58,805 bases of DNA. It comes from Pelagibacterales bacterium SAG-MED23 (GTDB taxonomy: Bacteria > Pseudomonadota > Alphaproteobacteria > Pelagibacterales > Pelagibacteraceae). The stretch is taken from the NCBI GenBank assembly GCA_014653935.1, contig JACWDU010000002.1, positions 1-58,805 of the forward strand, read 5' to 3'. Each line of letters opens with the position of its first letter. Within the stretch, counting starts at the first letter, position 1. This document shows positions 8,416 to 18,049 of the stretch, piece after piece. The position numbers and the translations under genes were made by a program. A model generated the notes under the pieces. It did no database searches. It had not been told where the DNA came from and worked only from the letters and a program-made list of their open reading frames with translations.

Positions 8416-9870
8416 TTAAATTTTTTGATCATATTCGCCAATTTTGTTGGTTTTTTTCAGCAATTGATCAATGAAATCAAATATCTTTTTCTTTCTATCA
8501 TCAGATGTTGGGCTTTCAGTAACAACTACCAATGAGGGTTTATTGGATGAAGCTCTAATTAAACCCCAAGAACCATCCTCAAAAGAAAATCTGATACCAT
8601 TCACTGTAAGAATATCCCCAATTTCTTGGCCATCAATTTGAACATTGTTTGCTTTTAGTTTCTCAATTTGTTTGATTATTTCTTCAACAACTTGATATTT
8701 TTCATTATCTTCACAAAAGGGAGCCATAGTTGGAGATTGATATGTATTAGGTAATTCACTAATGATTCCACTCATATTTTTTGTGTTATTATCAAGTAAA
8801 TGACAAACATGTATAGCTGAATTTATACCATCATCATATCCGTAACCTAAAGGTTGGTTAAAAAAGAAATGACCGCTTTTTTCAAAACCAGCTAGGGCTT
8901 TTTCATTATTTACTTTTCTTTTTATGTGTGAGTGTCCAGTTTTCCAGTACAATGTTTCACAGGAATTATTTTTTAAAACCTCATCAGTTGAATACAATCC
9001 AGTTGATTTAACATCTACAACAAATTTAGATCCCTTGTGTTTTGAAGATAAATTTCTTGCAATCAATAATCCTATTTTATCAGAAAAAATTTCATTACCA
9101 TTATTATCTATTACCCCAACACGATCACCATCACCATCAAATCCAAATCCAATATCAGCATTATTTTCTTTTACAGATTTACTTATTGCATGTAACATTT
9201 CAAGATCTTCAGGATTAGGATTATACTTTGGAAAAGTATAGTCCAAATTACAATCTAGCTCTATTACTTCACATCCTATTCCCCTTAATATGTCTGGCGC
9301 AAATATTCCTGCAGTTCCATTCCCACATGCAACAACAGCCTTGATTTTTTTCTGGATTTTATTTTTATTTATAAGATCATCTTTATAAACATTTTGAAAA
9401 TTACTTATTTCCTTTTCACTTCCTTCACCTTCAATAAATTTACTATTTAAGGTTATATCTTTTAATTCTTTCATCTCCTCAGGTGCATGAGTTAAACCTT
9501 TCTTGATACCCATTTTTACTCCAGTCCATCCGTTTTCATTATGACTAGCAGTAACCATTGCGACAGCATCACTTTTTAGATTGAATTGTGCAAAATAAAC
9601 CATTGGTGACAAAGAGAGACCAATATCTTCGATATAACAGCCTGTTGAGATAAGTCCTTTTTTCAGAGCTGCTTTAATTTCTTCGCTGTAAGACCTGTAG
9701 TCATGCCCAACAATGATTCTTGGATTTTTTTTATTTGTGTGCTTGATTACTTGTGTTCCTAAACCTCTGCCTAAATTTGCCACACCTTCTAAATTGATAT
9801 TTTCAGGGTACAACCATCGCGCGTCGTATTCTCTAAAGCCAAAAGGATCAATTTTTATTGAATTTTTCAT
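8416..9870 (-). CDS. Phosphomannomutase/phosphoglucomutase
   Basis: Alpha-D-phosphohexomutase, 484 aa, interconverting hexose 1- and 6-phosphates for nucleotide-sugar and glycan synthesis. The phosphoserine loop TASHNENGWTGVKMG lies near residue 110, the Mg-binding DGDGDRVG near 245, the sugar-binding GFEKSGH near 330, and a C-terminal phosphate-binding domain follows. The start GFREYDARWLYPENIN fits the dual-specificity AlgC-type group. It is divergent from nrdA with a 158-bp shared promoter region. Confidence 0.9.
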   Translation of the reverse strand: MKNSIKIDPFGFREYDARWLYPENINLEGVANLGRGLGTQVIKHTNKKNPRIIVGHDYRSYSEEIKAALKKGLISTGCYIEDIGLSLSPMVYFAQFNLKSDAVAMVTASHNENGWTGVKMGIKKGLTHAPEEMKELKDITLNSKFIEGEGSEKEISNFQNVYKDDLINKNKIQKKIKAVVACGNGTAGIFAPDILRGIGCEVIELDCNLDYTFPKYNPNPEDLEMLHAISKSVKENNADIGFGFDGDGDRVGVIDNNGNEIFSDKIGLLIARNLSSKHKGSKFVVDVKSTGLYSTDEVLKNNSCETLYWKTGHSHIKRKVNNEKALAGFEKSGHFFFNQPLGYGYDDGINSAIHVCHLLDNNTKNMSGIISELPNTYQSPTMAPFCEDNEKYQVVEEIIKQIEKLKANNVQIDGQEIGDILTVNGIRFSFEDGSWGLIRASSNKPSLVVVTESPTSDDRKKKIFDFIDQLLKKTNKIGEYDQKI

Positions 9871-9944
9871 GTTGATATTCTTATATTTTTTTTATTTTTT
9901 TATTGATAATATTTTTTCAAGTTCTATAAATGTTCTATTGATTA

Positions 9945-9992
9945 GTTGGTTATATAGTGTAATTACCAAACCATCATACAACATCTAGTTGT
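9945..9992 (+). promoter_or_regulatory. Candidate NrdR box pair upstream of nrdAB
   Basis: Two NrdR-like elements occur in the nrdA promoter region. The first ends in ATATAGTGT (9952-9960), which equals the right half of the NrdR consensus. The second is the inverted repeat ACAACATCTAGTTGT (9978-9992). Their ends are 32 bp apart, the three-helical-turn spacing typical of NrdR box pairs. A TATAAT hexamer at 10007-10012 could be the -10 element. The first box has a poor left half, so this is tentative. Confidence 0.42.
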
Positions 9993-10028
9993 TTTACTAA
10001 ATTAAGTATAATACAAATAAGGAGCTAA

Positions 10029-11966
10029 ATGAACAAGATTTTATCACAAGCTATTAGGAAAGCTGTCTCTGATTATACACCAGAAGTGAATCAAGATCCT
10101 AAAGATAAAAGATTAGATTTATTTTCTCTTAATAGTGAAACAGAACTATTTCAAAATTCAAAAGGTATAACAATTAAAATTGATAGAAGCAGAGATGATA
10201 ATTTAACTGATTTCGGTAAAGCTACCCTTACAGATAGATATCTTGGAGCAAACGAATCTTTTCAAGATTTATTTGCTAGAGTTGCAAGTCATTACGCTGA
10301 TGACAATCTACATGCTCAAAGACTTTATAATTACATTAGTAACCTTTGGTTTATGCCAGCAACGCCAGTTTTATCAAATGGCGGGACAACAAGGGGATTA
10401 CCGATATCTTGTTTTTTAAATGAAGCTAGAGATAGCCTTAACGGTATTCTTGATCTATGGAGTGAGAATGTCTGGCTTGCAGCTAGAGGTGGAGGTATTG
10501 GAAGTTATTGGGGAAACCTTAGATCAATAGGAGAAAAAATTGGAAGAGTTGGGAAAACTTCAGGTATAATTCCGTTCATTAAAGTTATGGATTCTTTAAC
10601 AATGGCAATTAGCCAAGGTTCATTAAGAAGAGGTTCTGCTGCTTGTTATCTTCCAATAGATCATCCAGAAATTGAAGAGTTTATTGAAATGAGAAGACCA
10701 ACTGGAGGAGATCCAAATAGAAAATCATTAAATTTACACCACGGTGTTTTAGTTTCAGATGCTTTCATGAGAGCCGTTGAATTAGATGAACAATGGGGAC
10801 TTAAAAGTCCTAAAGATGGAGCAGTTCAAGCAACTGTATCTGCAAGAAATTTATGGATAAGACTACTTACAGCAAGAATAGAAACAGGGGAGCCATATAT
10901 TGTATTTATCGATACAGTTAATAGACAAATTCCACAACACCATAAGCTTGCAGGCTTGACTGTGAAGACCTCAAATTTATGTAGTGAGATAACTTTACCA
11001 ACTGGAATCGACAAAGATGGAAGAGATAGAACAGCAGTATGTTGTTTGTCATCCTTGAACATTGAAAAATACGATGATTGGAAAGATGATGAAAATTTCA
11101 TAGGAGATGTGATGAGATTTTTAGATAATGTAATGACAGATTTTATTGAAAATGCTCCAGAGCAATTTAGTGATGCTACTTACTCAGCATTAAGAGAAAG
11201 AAGTGTTGGTCTTGGTGTTATGGGACTACATTCTTATTATCAAAAGAAAATGATCCCAATAGAGTCTGTTATGAGCAAAGTTTGGAATAAAAAAATGTTT
11301 GAACATATTCAAAAGCATGTTGATAAGGCGTCAAAAGACTTGGCTGAGGAAAGAGGAGCTTGCCCAGATGCGGCTGACTACGGAATAATGGAAAGATTTT
11401 CTAACAAAACTGCGATTGCACCTACGGCTTCTATTTCAATTATATGTGGTGGAACGTCTCCTGGTGTTGAACCCATAGCGGCTAACAGCTTTACTCACAA
11501 AACATTATCAGGCTCATTTAATGTTCGAAATAAATATTTAAGACAACTATTGGAAAAACATGGAAAAGATACAGACGAAGTTTGGTCAACTATTACAACA
11601 AACCAAGGATCCGTTTCACATTTAGATTTTTTAACTCAAGAAGAAAAAGATGTTTTCAAAACAGCTTTTGAATTAGATCAAAGATGGCTTGTAGATTTAA
11701 GTGCAGACAGAACTCCGCACATTTCACAGGCTCAATCTATTAATTTATTTTTACCTGCAGATGTACATAAAAAAGATTTACATCAAATCCACTTCCAAGC
11801 ATGGAAGAAAGGATTGAAGAGTCTTTACTACTGTAGGTCTAAATCAATACAACGTGCTGAAAATGTTAATGATGCAAATTCAACTGACATTGCAGCAAAC
11901 GTTTATAAATCAAAAGACGAAAGTAATAACCAACAAGATTATGAGGAGTGTTTATCGTGTCAGTAG
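10029..11966 (+). CDS. nrdA: Ribonucleoside-diphosphate reductase alpha subunit (class I), lacking ATP-cone
   Basis: Catalytic subunit that makes deoxynucleotides. 645 aa, shorter than the roughly 760 aa of E. coli NrdA because the N-terminal ATP-cone (overall activity site) is missing; the protein starts almost directly with the ten-helix region. Redox Cys in PISCFLN (residue 128), the NLCSEITLP active site, AVCCLSSLN, and the C-terminal shuttle pair CLSCQ are present. AAGGAG lies 4 bases before the ATG. It overlaps nrdB by 10 bases. Confidence 0.93.
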   Translation: MNKILSQAIRKAVSDYTPEVNQDPKDKRLDLFSLNSETELFQNSKGITIKIDRSRDDNLTDFGKATLTDRYLGANESFQDLFARVASHYADDNLHAQRLYNYISNLWFMPATPVLSNGGTTRGLPISCFLNEARDSLNGILDLWSENVWLAARGGGIGSYWGNLRSIGEKIGRVGKTSGIIPFIKVMDSLTMAISQGSLRRGSAACYLPIDHPEIEEFIEMRRPTGGDPNRKSLNLHHGVLVSDAFMRAVELDEQWGLKSPKDGAVQATVSARNLWIRLLTARIETGEPYIVFIDTVNRQIPQHHKLAGLTVKTSNLCSEITLPTGIDKDGRDRTAVCCLSSLNIEKYDDWKDDENFIGDVMRFLDNVMTDFIENAPEQFSDATYSALRERSVGLGVMGLHSYYQKKMIPIESVMSKVWNKKMFEHIQKHVDKASKDLAEERGACPDAADYGIMERFSNKTAIAPTASISIICGGTSPGVEPIAANSFTHKTLSGSFNVRNKYLRQLLEKHGKDTDEVWSTITTNQGSVSHLDFLTQEEKDVFKTAFELDQRWLVDLSADRTPHISQAQSINLFLPADVHKKDLHQIHFQAWKKGLKSLYYCRSKSIQRAENVNDANSTDIAANVYKSKDESNNQQDYEECLSCQ

Positions 11967-12964
11967 CAGAAAAAATTAATAAAGAAATAATTCAACCAAA
12001 AAAAATGGGTCTATTAGTTGAGAACCCAGTTTACAAACCTTTTAGATATCCATGGTGTTATGATGCATGGTTAACACAACAAAGAATTCACTGGCTGCCT
12101 GAAGAAGTTCCATTAGGTGATGATGTAAGAGATTGGCAAAAAAACTTGTCACAAGCTGAAAAAAACTTATTAACTCAAATCTTTAGATTTTTTACACAAG
12201 CAGACGTTGAAGTTAACAACTGTTATTTGAGACATTACACAACTGTATTTAAACCAACTGAAGTTTTAATGATGATGACTGCATTTGCGTCGATGGAAAC
12301 CGTTCATGTTGCAGCTTATTCACATCTTTTAGATACAATTGGAATGCCTGAATCTGAATATTCAGCTTTCATGAAGTACAAAGAGATGAAAGATAAATAT
12401 GATTACATGCAAAACTTCAATGTAAATTCCAAAGAAGATATTGCAAAAACTGTTGCAGTATTTAGTGCTTTTACTGAAGGATTGCAGTTATTTGCTAGTT
12501 TTGCAATTTTACTTAACTTCCCAAGACATAATAAAATGAAGGGAATGGGTCAGATTGTGACTTGGTCAGTAAGAGATGAAACACTTCACTGTAATTCAAT
12601 GATCAGAATCTTTAAGGAATTTATTAAAGAAAACCCTGAAATCTGGACACCACAACTTAAGAAGGAGCTTTATGAGGCTTGCAGAACAATTGTTGCGCAT
12701 GAAGATTCTTTTATTGATCTAGCCTTTGAAATGGGTCCATTAGAAGGATTAACTGCTGCAGAAGTAAAAGGTTACATAAGGTTTATAGCTAACAGAAGAT
12801 TAGACCAACTAGGTTTAGAGCCAATTTATGATGTTAAAAAGAATCCATTAACATGGCTAGATACAATGCTAAATGCAGTTGAGCATATGAACTTCTTCGA
12901 AGGCAGAGCCACAGAATACTCAAAAGCATCTACTAGAGGATCATGGACAGAGGCTTTTTCTTAA
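11957..12964 (+). CDS. nrdB: Ribonucleoside-diphosphate reductase beta subunit (class I)
   Basis: Radical-generating subunit, 335 aa from this start. The metal ligands and radical Tyr are visible: METVHVAAYSHLL has Glu, His and Tyr in the E. coli E115-H118-Y122 spacing. FTEGLQLF and RDETLHCNSM supply the other ligands, so a tyrosyl-radical class Ia type is expected. I prefer GTG 11957, because GAGGAG at 11943-11948 is 8 bases upstream; GTG 11948 is in frame but sits inside that site. No ATP-cone is present on this subunit either. Confidence 0.93.
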   Translation: MSVAEKINKEIIQPKKMGLLVENPVYKPFRYPWCYDAWLTQQRIHWLPEEVPLGDDVRDWQKNLSQAEKNLLTQIFRFFTQADVEVNNCYLRHYTTVFKPTEVLMMMTAFASMETVHVAAYSHLLDTIGMPESEYSAFMKYKEMKDKYDYMQNFNVNSKEDIAKTVAVFSAFTEGLQLFASFAILLNFPRHNKMKGMGQIVTWSVRDETLHCNSMIRIFKEFIKENPEIWTPQLKKELYEACRTIVAHEDSFIDLAFEMGPLEGLTAAEVKGYIRFIANRRLDQLGLEPIYDVKKNPLTWLDTMLNAVEHMNFFEGRATEYSKASTRGSWTEAFS

Positions 12965-13125
12965 TAATAATCATTAGTATTTTTATATCAGTATCAGGTT
13001 GTAATACTGTTACTGGTACAATAGAGGGTGGAGCGCTAGGAGTAATTAAAGATATTAAAAGCACTCATCATTACACGACTTGTGTTTTTACTGATACTCA
13101 GTGTGGAGATCTAGACTTAGATTAA
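12943..13125 (+). CDS. Small predicted lipoprotein, function unknown
   Basis: Sixty codons overlapping the nrdB end by 22 bases in another frame. The protein has a hydrophobic N-terminus and a lipobox-like VSGC with Cys at residue 20, followed by GGALGVIKDI, which loosely recalls entericidin-like small lipoproteins, and an acidic tail with two more Cys. It is probably anchored in an envelope membrane. ATG 12943 is the only normal start before the lipobox. Gene reality is supported by the lipobox, not by recognised homology. Confidence 0.55.
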   Translation: MDRGFFLIIIISIFISVSGCNTVTGTIEGGALGVIKDIKSTHHYTTCVFTDTQCGDLDLD

Positions 13126-13135
13126 AAATATATAT

Positions 13136-14260
13136 CTATCGTTGATTCAATTGAAGAACTTTACGATGCTTGCTACCTTTGTAGCTTGCTAAAGGTCTAA
13201 TAAGTTTGTTAGCGGCATGCTGCTCAATAATATGAGCTGACCATCCTGTAATTCTTGAAATTACAAAAATTGGAGTGAAAAAATCTGTATCAAATCCCAT
13301 TAAATGGTAAGTAGGTCCTGTAGGGTAGTCTACATTTGGGTGGATATTTTTTCTATCAATCATAACTTTCTCAACAATGTCATAGATTTTTTCAAATTTT
13401 TTATCTTTTTTGATTTTAGCAACTTTTCCAAAATATTCTCTCATTGTTGGAACCCTTGAATCTCCACTTTTATAAACTCTATGACCAAAACCCATTACTA
13501 CATCTTTATTTTTTAAAGCTTTATTGATCCATTTAAGTGCGTTCTCTGGTTTTTTTATTTTATTCATCATATGCATAACTTCCTCATTAGCTCCTCCATG
13601 AAGAGGTCCTTTTAAACTTGCTATAGCACCAGTGATTGCACCATGAATATCAGACAAACTACTTGTTATTGTCCTAGCTGTAAAAGTTGAAACATTAAAA
13701 CTATGTTCTGCATACAGGATTAAAGATACATCAAAAGCTTTAACTATATCTTTGTTTGGTACTTTACCAAAGCACATATGGAAAAAGTTCTCAGAAAATG
13801 ATAAGTTCTTTTTTGGAGGAATAATTTTTTTTCCTTTTCTAGCTCTATAAAAAGCAGCCAATGCAACTGGAGTTTTTGCAAATATTCTCATTACTTTTCT
13901 TAAGTTTGCTTTTGGCGAATTATCCTTCGTCTCATTATCTTCAAGTCCCATAATACTTACTGCTGTTCTTGCAACATCCATAGGATGAGCTTTTTTTGGA
14001 AATTTTTTAATATCATCTAACAATGTCTTAGATAATTTTCTTTCTTTTCTTTCTTCTTTTTCAAAAATTTTAAGTTGTTTTTTGGTTGGTAGTTCACCAT
14101 TTAAAATAAGATAAGCTACTTCCTCAAATTTACATTCTGCACATAAATCTTGGGCCGCATAACCTCTATAAGTAAGAGAATTAATCTCAGGCATAACTTT
14201 AGAAACCTCTGTTTCATCAACAACTATTCCAAGTAATCCTTTTTTAATATCTTCACTCAT
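13136..14260 (-). CDS. prpC: 2-methylcitrate synthase / citrate synthase family
   Basis: Condenses propionyl-CoA with oxaloacetate in the methylcitrate cycle. 374 aa, the short citrate-synthase type. Catalytic regions are present: GPLHGGANEEV (His near residue 220) and GFGHRVYKSGDSR (His near 259). The assignment to methylcitrate rather than citrate synthase rests on its place behind prpD and prpB: its ATG overlaps the prpB stop by one base. It may also use acetyl-CoA. Confidence 0.87.
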   Translation of the reverse strand: MSEDIKKGLLGIVVDETEVSKVMPEINSLTYRGYAAQDLCAECKFEEVAYLILNGELPTKKQLKIFEKEERKERKLSKTLLDDIKKFPKKAHPMDVARTAVSIMGLEDNETKDNSPKANLRKVMRIFAKTPVALAAFYRARKGKKIIPPKKNLSFSENFFHMCFGKVPNKDIVKAFDVSLILYAEHSFNVSTFTARTITSSLSDIHGAITGAIASLKGPLHGGANEEVMHMMNKIKKPENALKWINKALKNKDVVMGFGHRVYKSGDSRVPTMREYFGKVAKIKKDKKFEKIYDIVEKVMIDRKNIHPNVDYPTGPTYHLMGFDTDFFTPIFVISRITGWSAHIIEQHAANKLIRPLASYKGSKHRKVLQLNQR

Positions 14261-15156
14261 TATTCATGTCCATCAGTATTAAAATTATAAATTTTTTCGT
14301 CTAAAGAATTGTATTTCTCATATTCTACTAGATCGTATAATCTTTTCCGCGTTTGCATTTTATCAATAATATTGTTTTGATGTCCATCAGCAAAAATGGC
14401 ACGTAAACCATCTTCCACATTTTTCATTGCCAATCTTTGGGTTGATACAGGGTATATAACGATATTGTATCCAAGGTCTTGTAGTTGAGTATAATTAAGT
14501 AATTTTGATTTTCCAAATTCAGTCATATTGGCTAAAAGATAACAATCTAAAGACTTTCTTACAAATTCAAACTCATTTTCATCTTTTAAGGCTTCAGGAA
14601 AAATCACTTCAGCACCAGCATCCACATATGCTTTACATCTATCAATCATACTGTCTATTCCTTCAACACTTTTTGCATCTGATCTAGCTATAATTTTGAA
14701 ATTTGTATCTTTTCTAGCACTTACACATTCTTTAATTTTAGAGACCATCTTCTCTTTAGAAATAAGCTCTTTGTTATCTAAGTGACCACATCTTTTCTGC
14801 TCAATTTGATCTTCTAAATGAACAGCCGCAACACCAAACTCTTCAAATGTTTCAATAGTTTCTTTGCAAGATTTAAATCCAGTATCAATATCAACTATTG
14901 TCGGTAGATTAGTGACTCTTGAGATAAGATAAGATCTAGTACTAACATCTTGTAAAGTGGTTAAGCCAATATCGGGAAAACCTAAATCATTTGCCATTAC
15001 TCCACCAGATACATAAACTGCGTCGTAACCAATTTCTTCAATTAACTTTGCTGTCAAAGGATTATAAGCCCCGGGCACTCTTAGAATTTTATTAGATTTT
15101 AATTTTGTATCTAAATCTAATCTTTTTTGAGTTAAATCTTTTTCAACAAAATGCAT
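14260..15156 (-). CDS. prpB: Methylisocitrate lyase (isocitrate lyase/PEP mutase family)
   Basis: Cleaves 2-methylisocitrate to pyruvate and succinate. 298 aa, normal for PrpB. The signature KRCGH (catalytic Cys, about residue 123) lies in EDQIEQKRCGHLDNK; YVSGGVMAND and DIDTGF supply the substrate and Mg sites, and IIARSDAKS the next strand. Its start abuts the prpD stop and its stop overlaps prpC, giving a tight prpDBC operon. A related PEP-mutase-family activity is possible, but the operon argues for PrpB. Confidence 0.9.
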   Translation of the reverse strand: MHFVEKDLTQKRLDLDTKLKSNKILRVPGAYNPLTAKLIEEIGYDAVYVSGGVMANDLGFPDIGLTTLQDVSTRSYLISRVTNLPTIVDIDTGFKSCKETIETFEEFGVAAVHLEDQIEQKRCGHLDNKELISKEKMVSKIKECVSARKDTNFKIIARSDAKSVEGIDSMIDRCKAYVDAGAEVIFPEALKDENEFEFVRKSLDCYLLANMTEFGKSKLLNYTQLQDLGYNIVIYPVSTQRLAMKNVEDGLRAIFADGHQNNIIDKMQTRKRLYDLVEYEKYNSLDEKIYNFNTDGHE

Positions 15157-16659
15157 TTAAAAAATACCTTTTTTATTATTAATTTTTAAATATTTTTTAC
15201 TCACTTCAATATTTAATTTATTAAGATTACCTTTTTTTAATTTTTTTAAACTTTGAACAGATTTTAAAAACCTATCACCTTCTTTTTTGGAAATAATATT
15301 TTCAGTTAAAGTTAAAAATTTTTTAATATAATCTTTTCTTTTAAAAGGTCTTGCACCGTATGGATGTGCATCAGCTCTCTCCAATTCTTCAGATATCTTT
15401 TTGCCATTATTTAAAGTAACAATAATTTTTGCACCAAATGATTTCTTTTTTGGGTCAGGATGATGATATTTTTTTGTCCATTTCTTATCTTCATGTGTTG
15501 TTATAGATTTCCATAATTTAATAGTACTTTTTTTATTTGCTCTTGCTTTTGTATATGATTTTACATGATGCCAATCTGCATCCTCTAAAGCTACTGCAAA
15601 TATATACATTATTGAGTGATCTAAAGTTTCTCTTGAAGCGTTTGGATCCATTTTTTGAGGGTCATTTGCGCCTGTCCCAATTACAAAATGAGTGTGATGA
15701 CTAGTGTAAATATCAATTTTTTTTATGTTTTTTAAATTTGGAATTTTTTTGTTTAACTTTTTACCTAAATCTATGAGTGCCTGGGCTTGGTATTCAGCTG
15801 AATATTCTTTTGTATATGTTTCAAGAATAGCTTTTTTAGGTTCATTCTTTTTAGGCAATGGAACGTTATATTTTGCATTCTTCCCATCCAGTATTCTAGC
15901 AATAACACTGTCTTCTCCTTCATAAATAGGATTAGGCGCGCCTTCACCTCTCATAGCTCTATCAACAGCTTCTATTGCTAATTTACCTGCATGAGCTGGC
16001 GCATAAGCTTTCCAACTTGATATTGCACCCTTTCTAGATTGACGAGTTGAAATAGTGACATGAAGTGCTTGTTGAACAGCTTGATATATAGTTTCGGTAT
16101 TTAATCTTAACATTGAACCAATTCCAGCAGCAACACTTGGTCCCAAATGAGCAATATGATCTATTTTATGTTTGTGTAGACAAATTCCTTTTACTAAATT
16201 TACTTGAATTTCGTAACCAGTGATAATTCCTCTTAATAGATCTAGTCCACTTTTTTTTAGTTTTTGTCCAACAGCTAAGATAGGTGGGATATTATCACCA
16301 GGGTGACTATAGTCTGCAGCTAAAAAAGTATCGTGAAAGTCTAATTCTCTAACAGCTGTTCCATTTGCCCAAGCTGCCCATTCTGCATCAAATGTTATTT
16401 TTGAATCAACGCCAAATAATGTTGATCCACTATTTCTTAAATGTGCTTTAGCCATTTCACGAGCAGATGTAACTGGATTTCTATTTAAGGAAGCAATTGC
16501 TACTGAAGCATTATCTATAATCCTATTAATTGACATTTCAATTGCATCATTATTTAGCTTAGCATTATCAGACGCAATCTCTGCAATTTTCCAAGCTAAT
16601 TGCCTTTTCTTTGGAAGAATAATTTTTGAAGGGTAAACTTTTACTTTATGTAATATCAA
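15157..16659 (-). CDS. prpD: 2-methylcitrate dehydratase (MmgE/PrpD family)
   Basis: Dehydrates 2-methylcitrate to 2-methylaconitate. 500 aa, close to the usual PrpD length, with family blocks [32 protein letters not shown] and the long C-terminal lid region. First gene of the minus-strand prpD-prpB-prpC set. Only 14 bases separate its start from the end of the phosphatase gene upstream, so it may share that gene's promoter. No acnD/prpF is present, consistent with the PrpD route plus a general aconitase. Confidence 0.9.
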   Translation of the reverse strand: MILHKVKVYPSKIILPKKRQLAWKIAEIASDNAKLNNDAIEMSINRIIDNASVAIASLNRNPVTSAREMAKAHLRNSGSTLFGVDSKITFDAEWAAWANGTAVRELDFHDTFLAADYSHPGDNIPPILAVGQKLKKSGLDLLRGIITGYEIQVNLVKGICLHKHKIDHIAHLGPSVAAGIGSMLRLNTETIYQAVQQALHVTISTRQSRKGAISSWKAYAPAHAGKLAIEAVDRAMRGEGAPNPIYEGEDSVIARILDGKNAKYNVPLPKKNEPKKAILETYTKEYSAEYQAQALIDLGKKLNKKIPNLKNIKKIDIYTSHHTHFVIGTGANDPQKMDPNASRETLDHSIMYIFAVALEDADWHHVKSYTKARANKKSTIKLWKSITTHEDKKWTKKYHHPDPKKKSFGAKIIVTLNNGKKISEELERADAHPYGARPFKRKDYIKKFLTLTENIISKKEGDRFLKSVQSLKKLKKGNLNKLNIEVSKKYLKINNKKGIF

Positions 16660-16673
16660 AATATTTCCTTTTT

Positions 16674-17360
16674 TTAATTAATATACGGCAACACTAATTT
16701 TTCCAAATTAATAAAATCTTTAACAAGATAATTATGATAAATTTCCTTAGGATTTTTGTCAGTATAACCACCTTCAACTAAAATAAAGGGCATATTCGCA
16801 GCCCTTGCAGAATCAGCATCTGTTTCGCTATCACCAACCATAATTGTTTTTTTAATATCTCCTTGTAAAATTTCTACCACGCTAGTTAAATGTCTTGGAT
16901 CAGGTTTGCAGTACTCAAAAGTATTATAACCCGCAACATATTCAAAATAATCATAAATTTCTATTTGTTTAAGAAGCTCTACTGCCAAATGCTCTGTTTT
17001 ATTTGTACATACTGCCATAGATATATTATTATTTTTACACCAGAATAAAAACTCACTTACACCCTTGATTAGTTTACTTTCATTTGCGATATTTTTACTA
17101 TAATAATCTATGAATTCTTTAACCATTTGGGATTTAATTTCTTCATTATCAATTTTTTTTAATTCTATTTTTGCTTGGTTCCACATTGATCTACCAATCA
17201 TTGATGCGGCACCTTTGCCGACCAAATTTCTGATCTCATCCGTTGATCTTGTTTCATAACCAAATTTTTTCATCACATGATTATGGGCATTCATTAGATC
17301 GGGAGCTGTATCAATTAAAGTTCCATCAAGATCAAAAAGAATGGTAAATTTTTGTGTCAT
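16674..17360 (-). CDS. gph: HAD-family phosphatase, phosphoglycolate phosphatase-like
   Basis: Haloacid-dehalogenase-fold phosphatase, 228 aa. Motif [10 protein letters not shown] (nucleophile and acid Asp, residues 10-18), motif II VCTNKT, motif III KPDP, and motif [14 protein letters not shown] are all intact, with a helical cap between I and II. Family resemblance is to Gph, which removes 2-phosphoglycolate formed in DNA repair, but other sugar or nucleotide monophosphates are possible. It is divergent from the glmU-like gene and leads the prp operon strand. Confidence 0.82.
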   Translation of the reverse strand: MTQKFTILFDLDGTLIDTAPDLMNAHNHVMKKFGYETRSTDEIRNLVGKGAASMIGRSMWNQAKIELKKIDNEEIKSQMVKEFIDYYSKNIANESKLIKGVSEFLFWCKNNNISMAVCTNKTEHLAVELLKQIEIYDYFEYVAGYNTFEYCKPDPRHLTSVVEILQGDIKKTIMVGDSETDADSARAANMPFILVEGGYTDKNPKEIYHNYLVKDFINLEKLVLPYIN

Positions 17361-17428
17361 TTAAAAGTATTATTAAGAAATATATTGTGAATTAATTAAA
17401 CTAATACCCAAATATATAAAAATATCAA

Positions 17429-18049
17429 ATGAAACAAAAAAAATTAATAAATATACAAACAAAATTAAGAAATAAATTTTTAAAAAAAGGAGTAAAAATG
17501 ATTGCTCCTGATACTGTCTTTTTTTCTAAAAACACAAAAATAGGAAAGAAAGTTATTATTGAGCCTTATGTTGTAATTGCTGACAATGTATCTGTGGGAA
17601 ATAATGTAAGGATATTATCTTTTTCACATTTGGAAGGTGTAAAAATTGAAAATAATGTGAATGTTGGACCATATGCAAGACTAAGACCTGGCACAGTGCT
17701 TAAACCAGGATCAAAAGTTGGAAACTTTGTTGAGGTAAAAAATAGTATTATTGGTAAAGACTCAAAATTAAACCATTTGTCTTATATAGGAGACTCAAAA
17801 TTAGGTAGAAAAGTAAATATTGGAGCAGGAACAATTACTTGCAATTATGATGGCATTAAAAAGAGTAAAACAATAATTGATGATGAGGTATTTGTGGGTT
17901 CAAATTCGTCACTTGTTGCCCCAATCAAGCTTGAGAAAAAAAGTCTAATTGGTGCAGGATCAGTTATTACAAAAAAAGTTTCTAAAAATACATTAGCTTT
18001 AACAAGAGCTGAGCAAATTGAAGTTAAAAACTATAAGAGAAAAAAATAA
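17429..18049 (+). CDS. Stand-alone GlmU C-terminal acetyltransferase domain
   Basis: 206 aa, equal to only the left-handed beta-helix half of bifunctional GlmU; hexapeptide repeats run from about residue 30 to 190. The family stretches PYARLRPGTVL, GNFVEVKNS and GAGTITCNYDG are present and should give glucosamine-1-phosphate N-acetyltransferase activity. The N-terminal uridylyltransferase domain (GTRM loop) is absent, and the gene starts after a normal intergenic gap, so this is not a window or frameshift effect. It ends where glmS begins. A separate uridylyltransferase must exist elsewhere. Confidence 0.85.
   Translation: MKQKKLINIQTKLRNKFLKKGVKMIAPDTVFFSKNTKIGKKVIIEPYVVIADNVSVGNNVRILSFSHLEGVKIENNVNVGPYARLRPGTVLKPGSKVGNFVEVKNSIIGKDSKLNHLSYIGDSKLGRKVNIGAGTITCNYDGIKKSKTIIDDEVFVGSNSSLVAPIKLEKKSLIGAGSVITKKVSKNTLALTRAEQIEVKNYKRKK

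Noticed and set aside
8400..8430. Bidirectional terminator between the TauE gene and the mutase gene
   Set aside because: The stops abut and no hairpin with T-run is visible at the junction.
8924..9241. Plus-strand 105-codon frame inside the phosphomannomutase gene
   Set aside because: Antisense shadow; the minus-strand gene has all catalytic motifs across this stretch.
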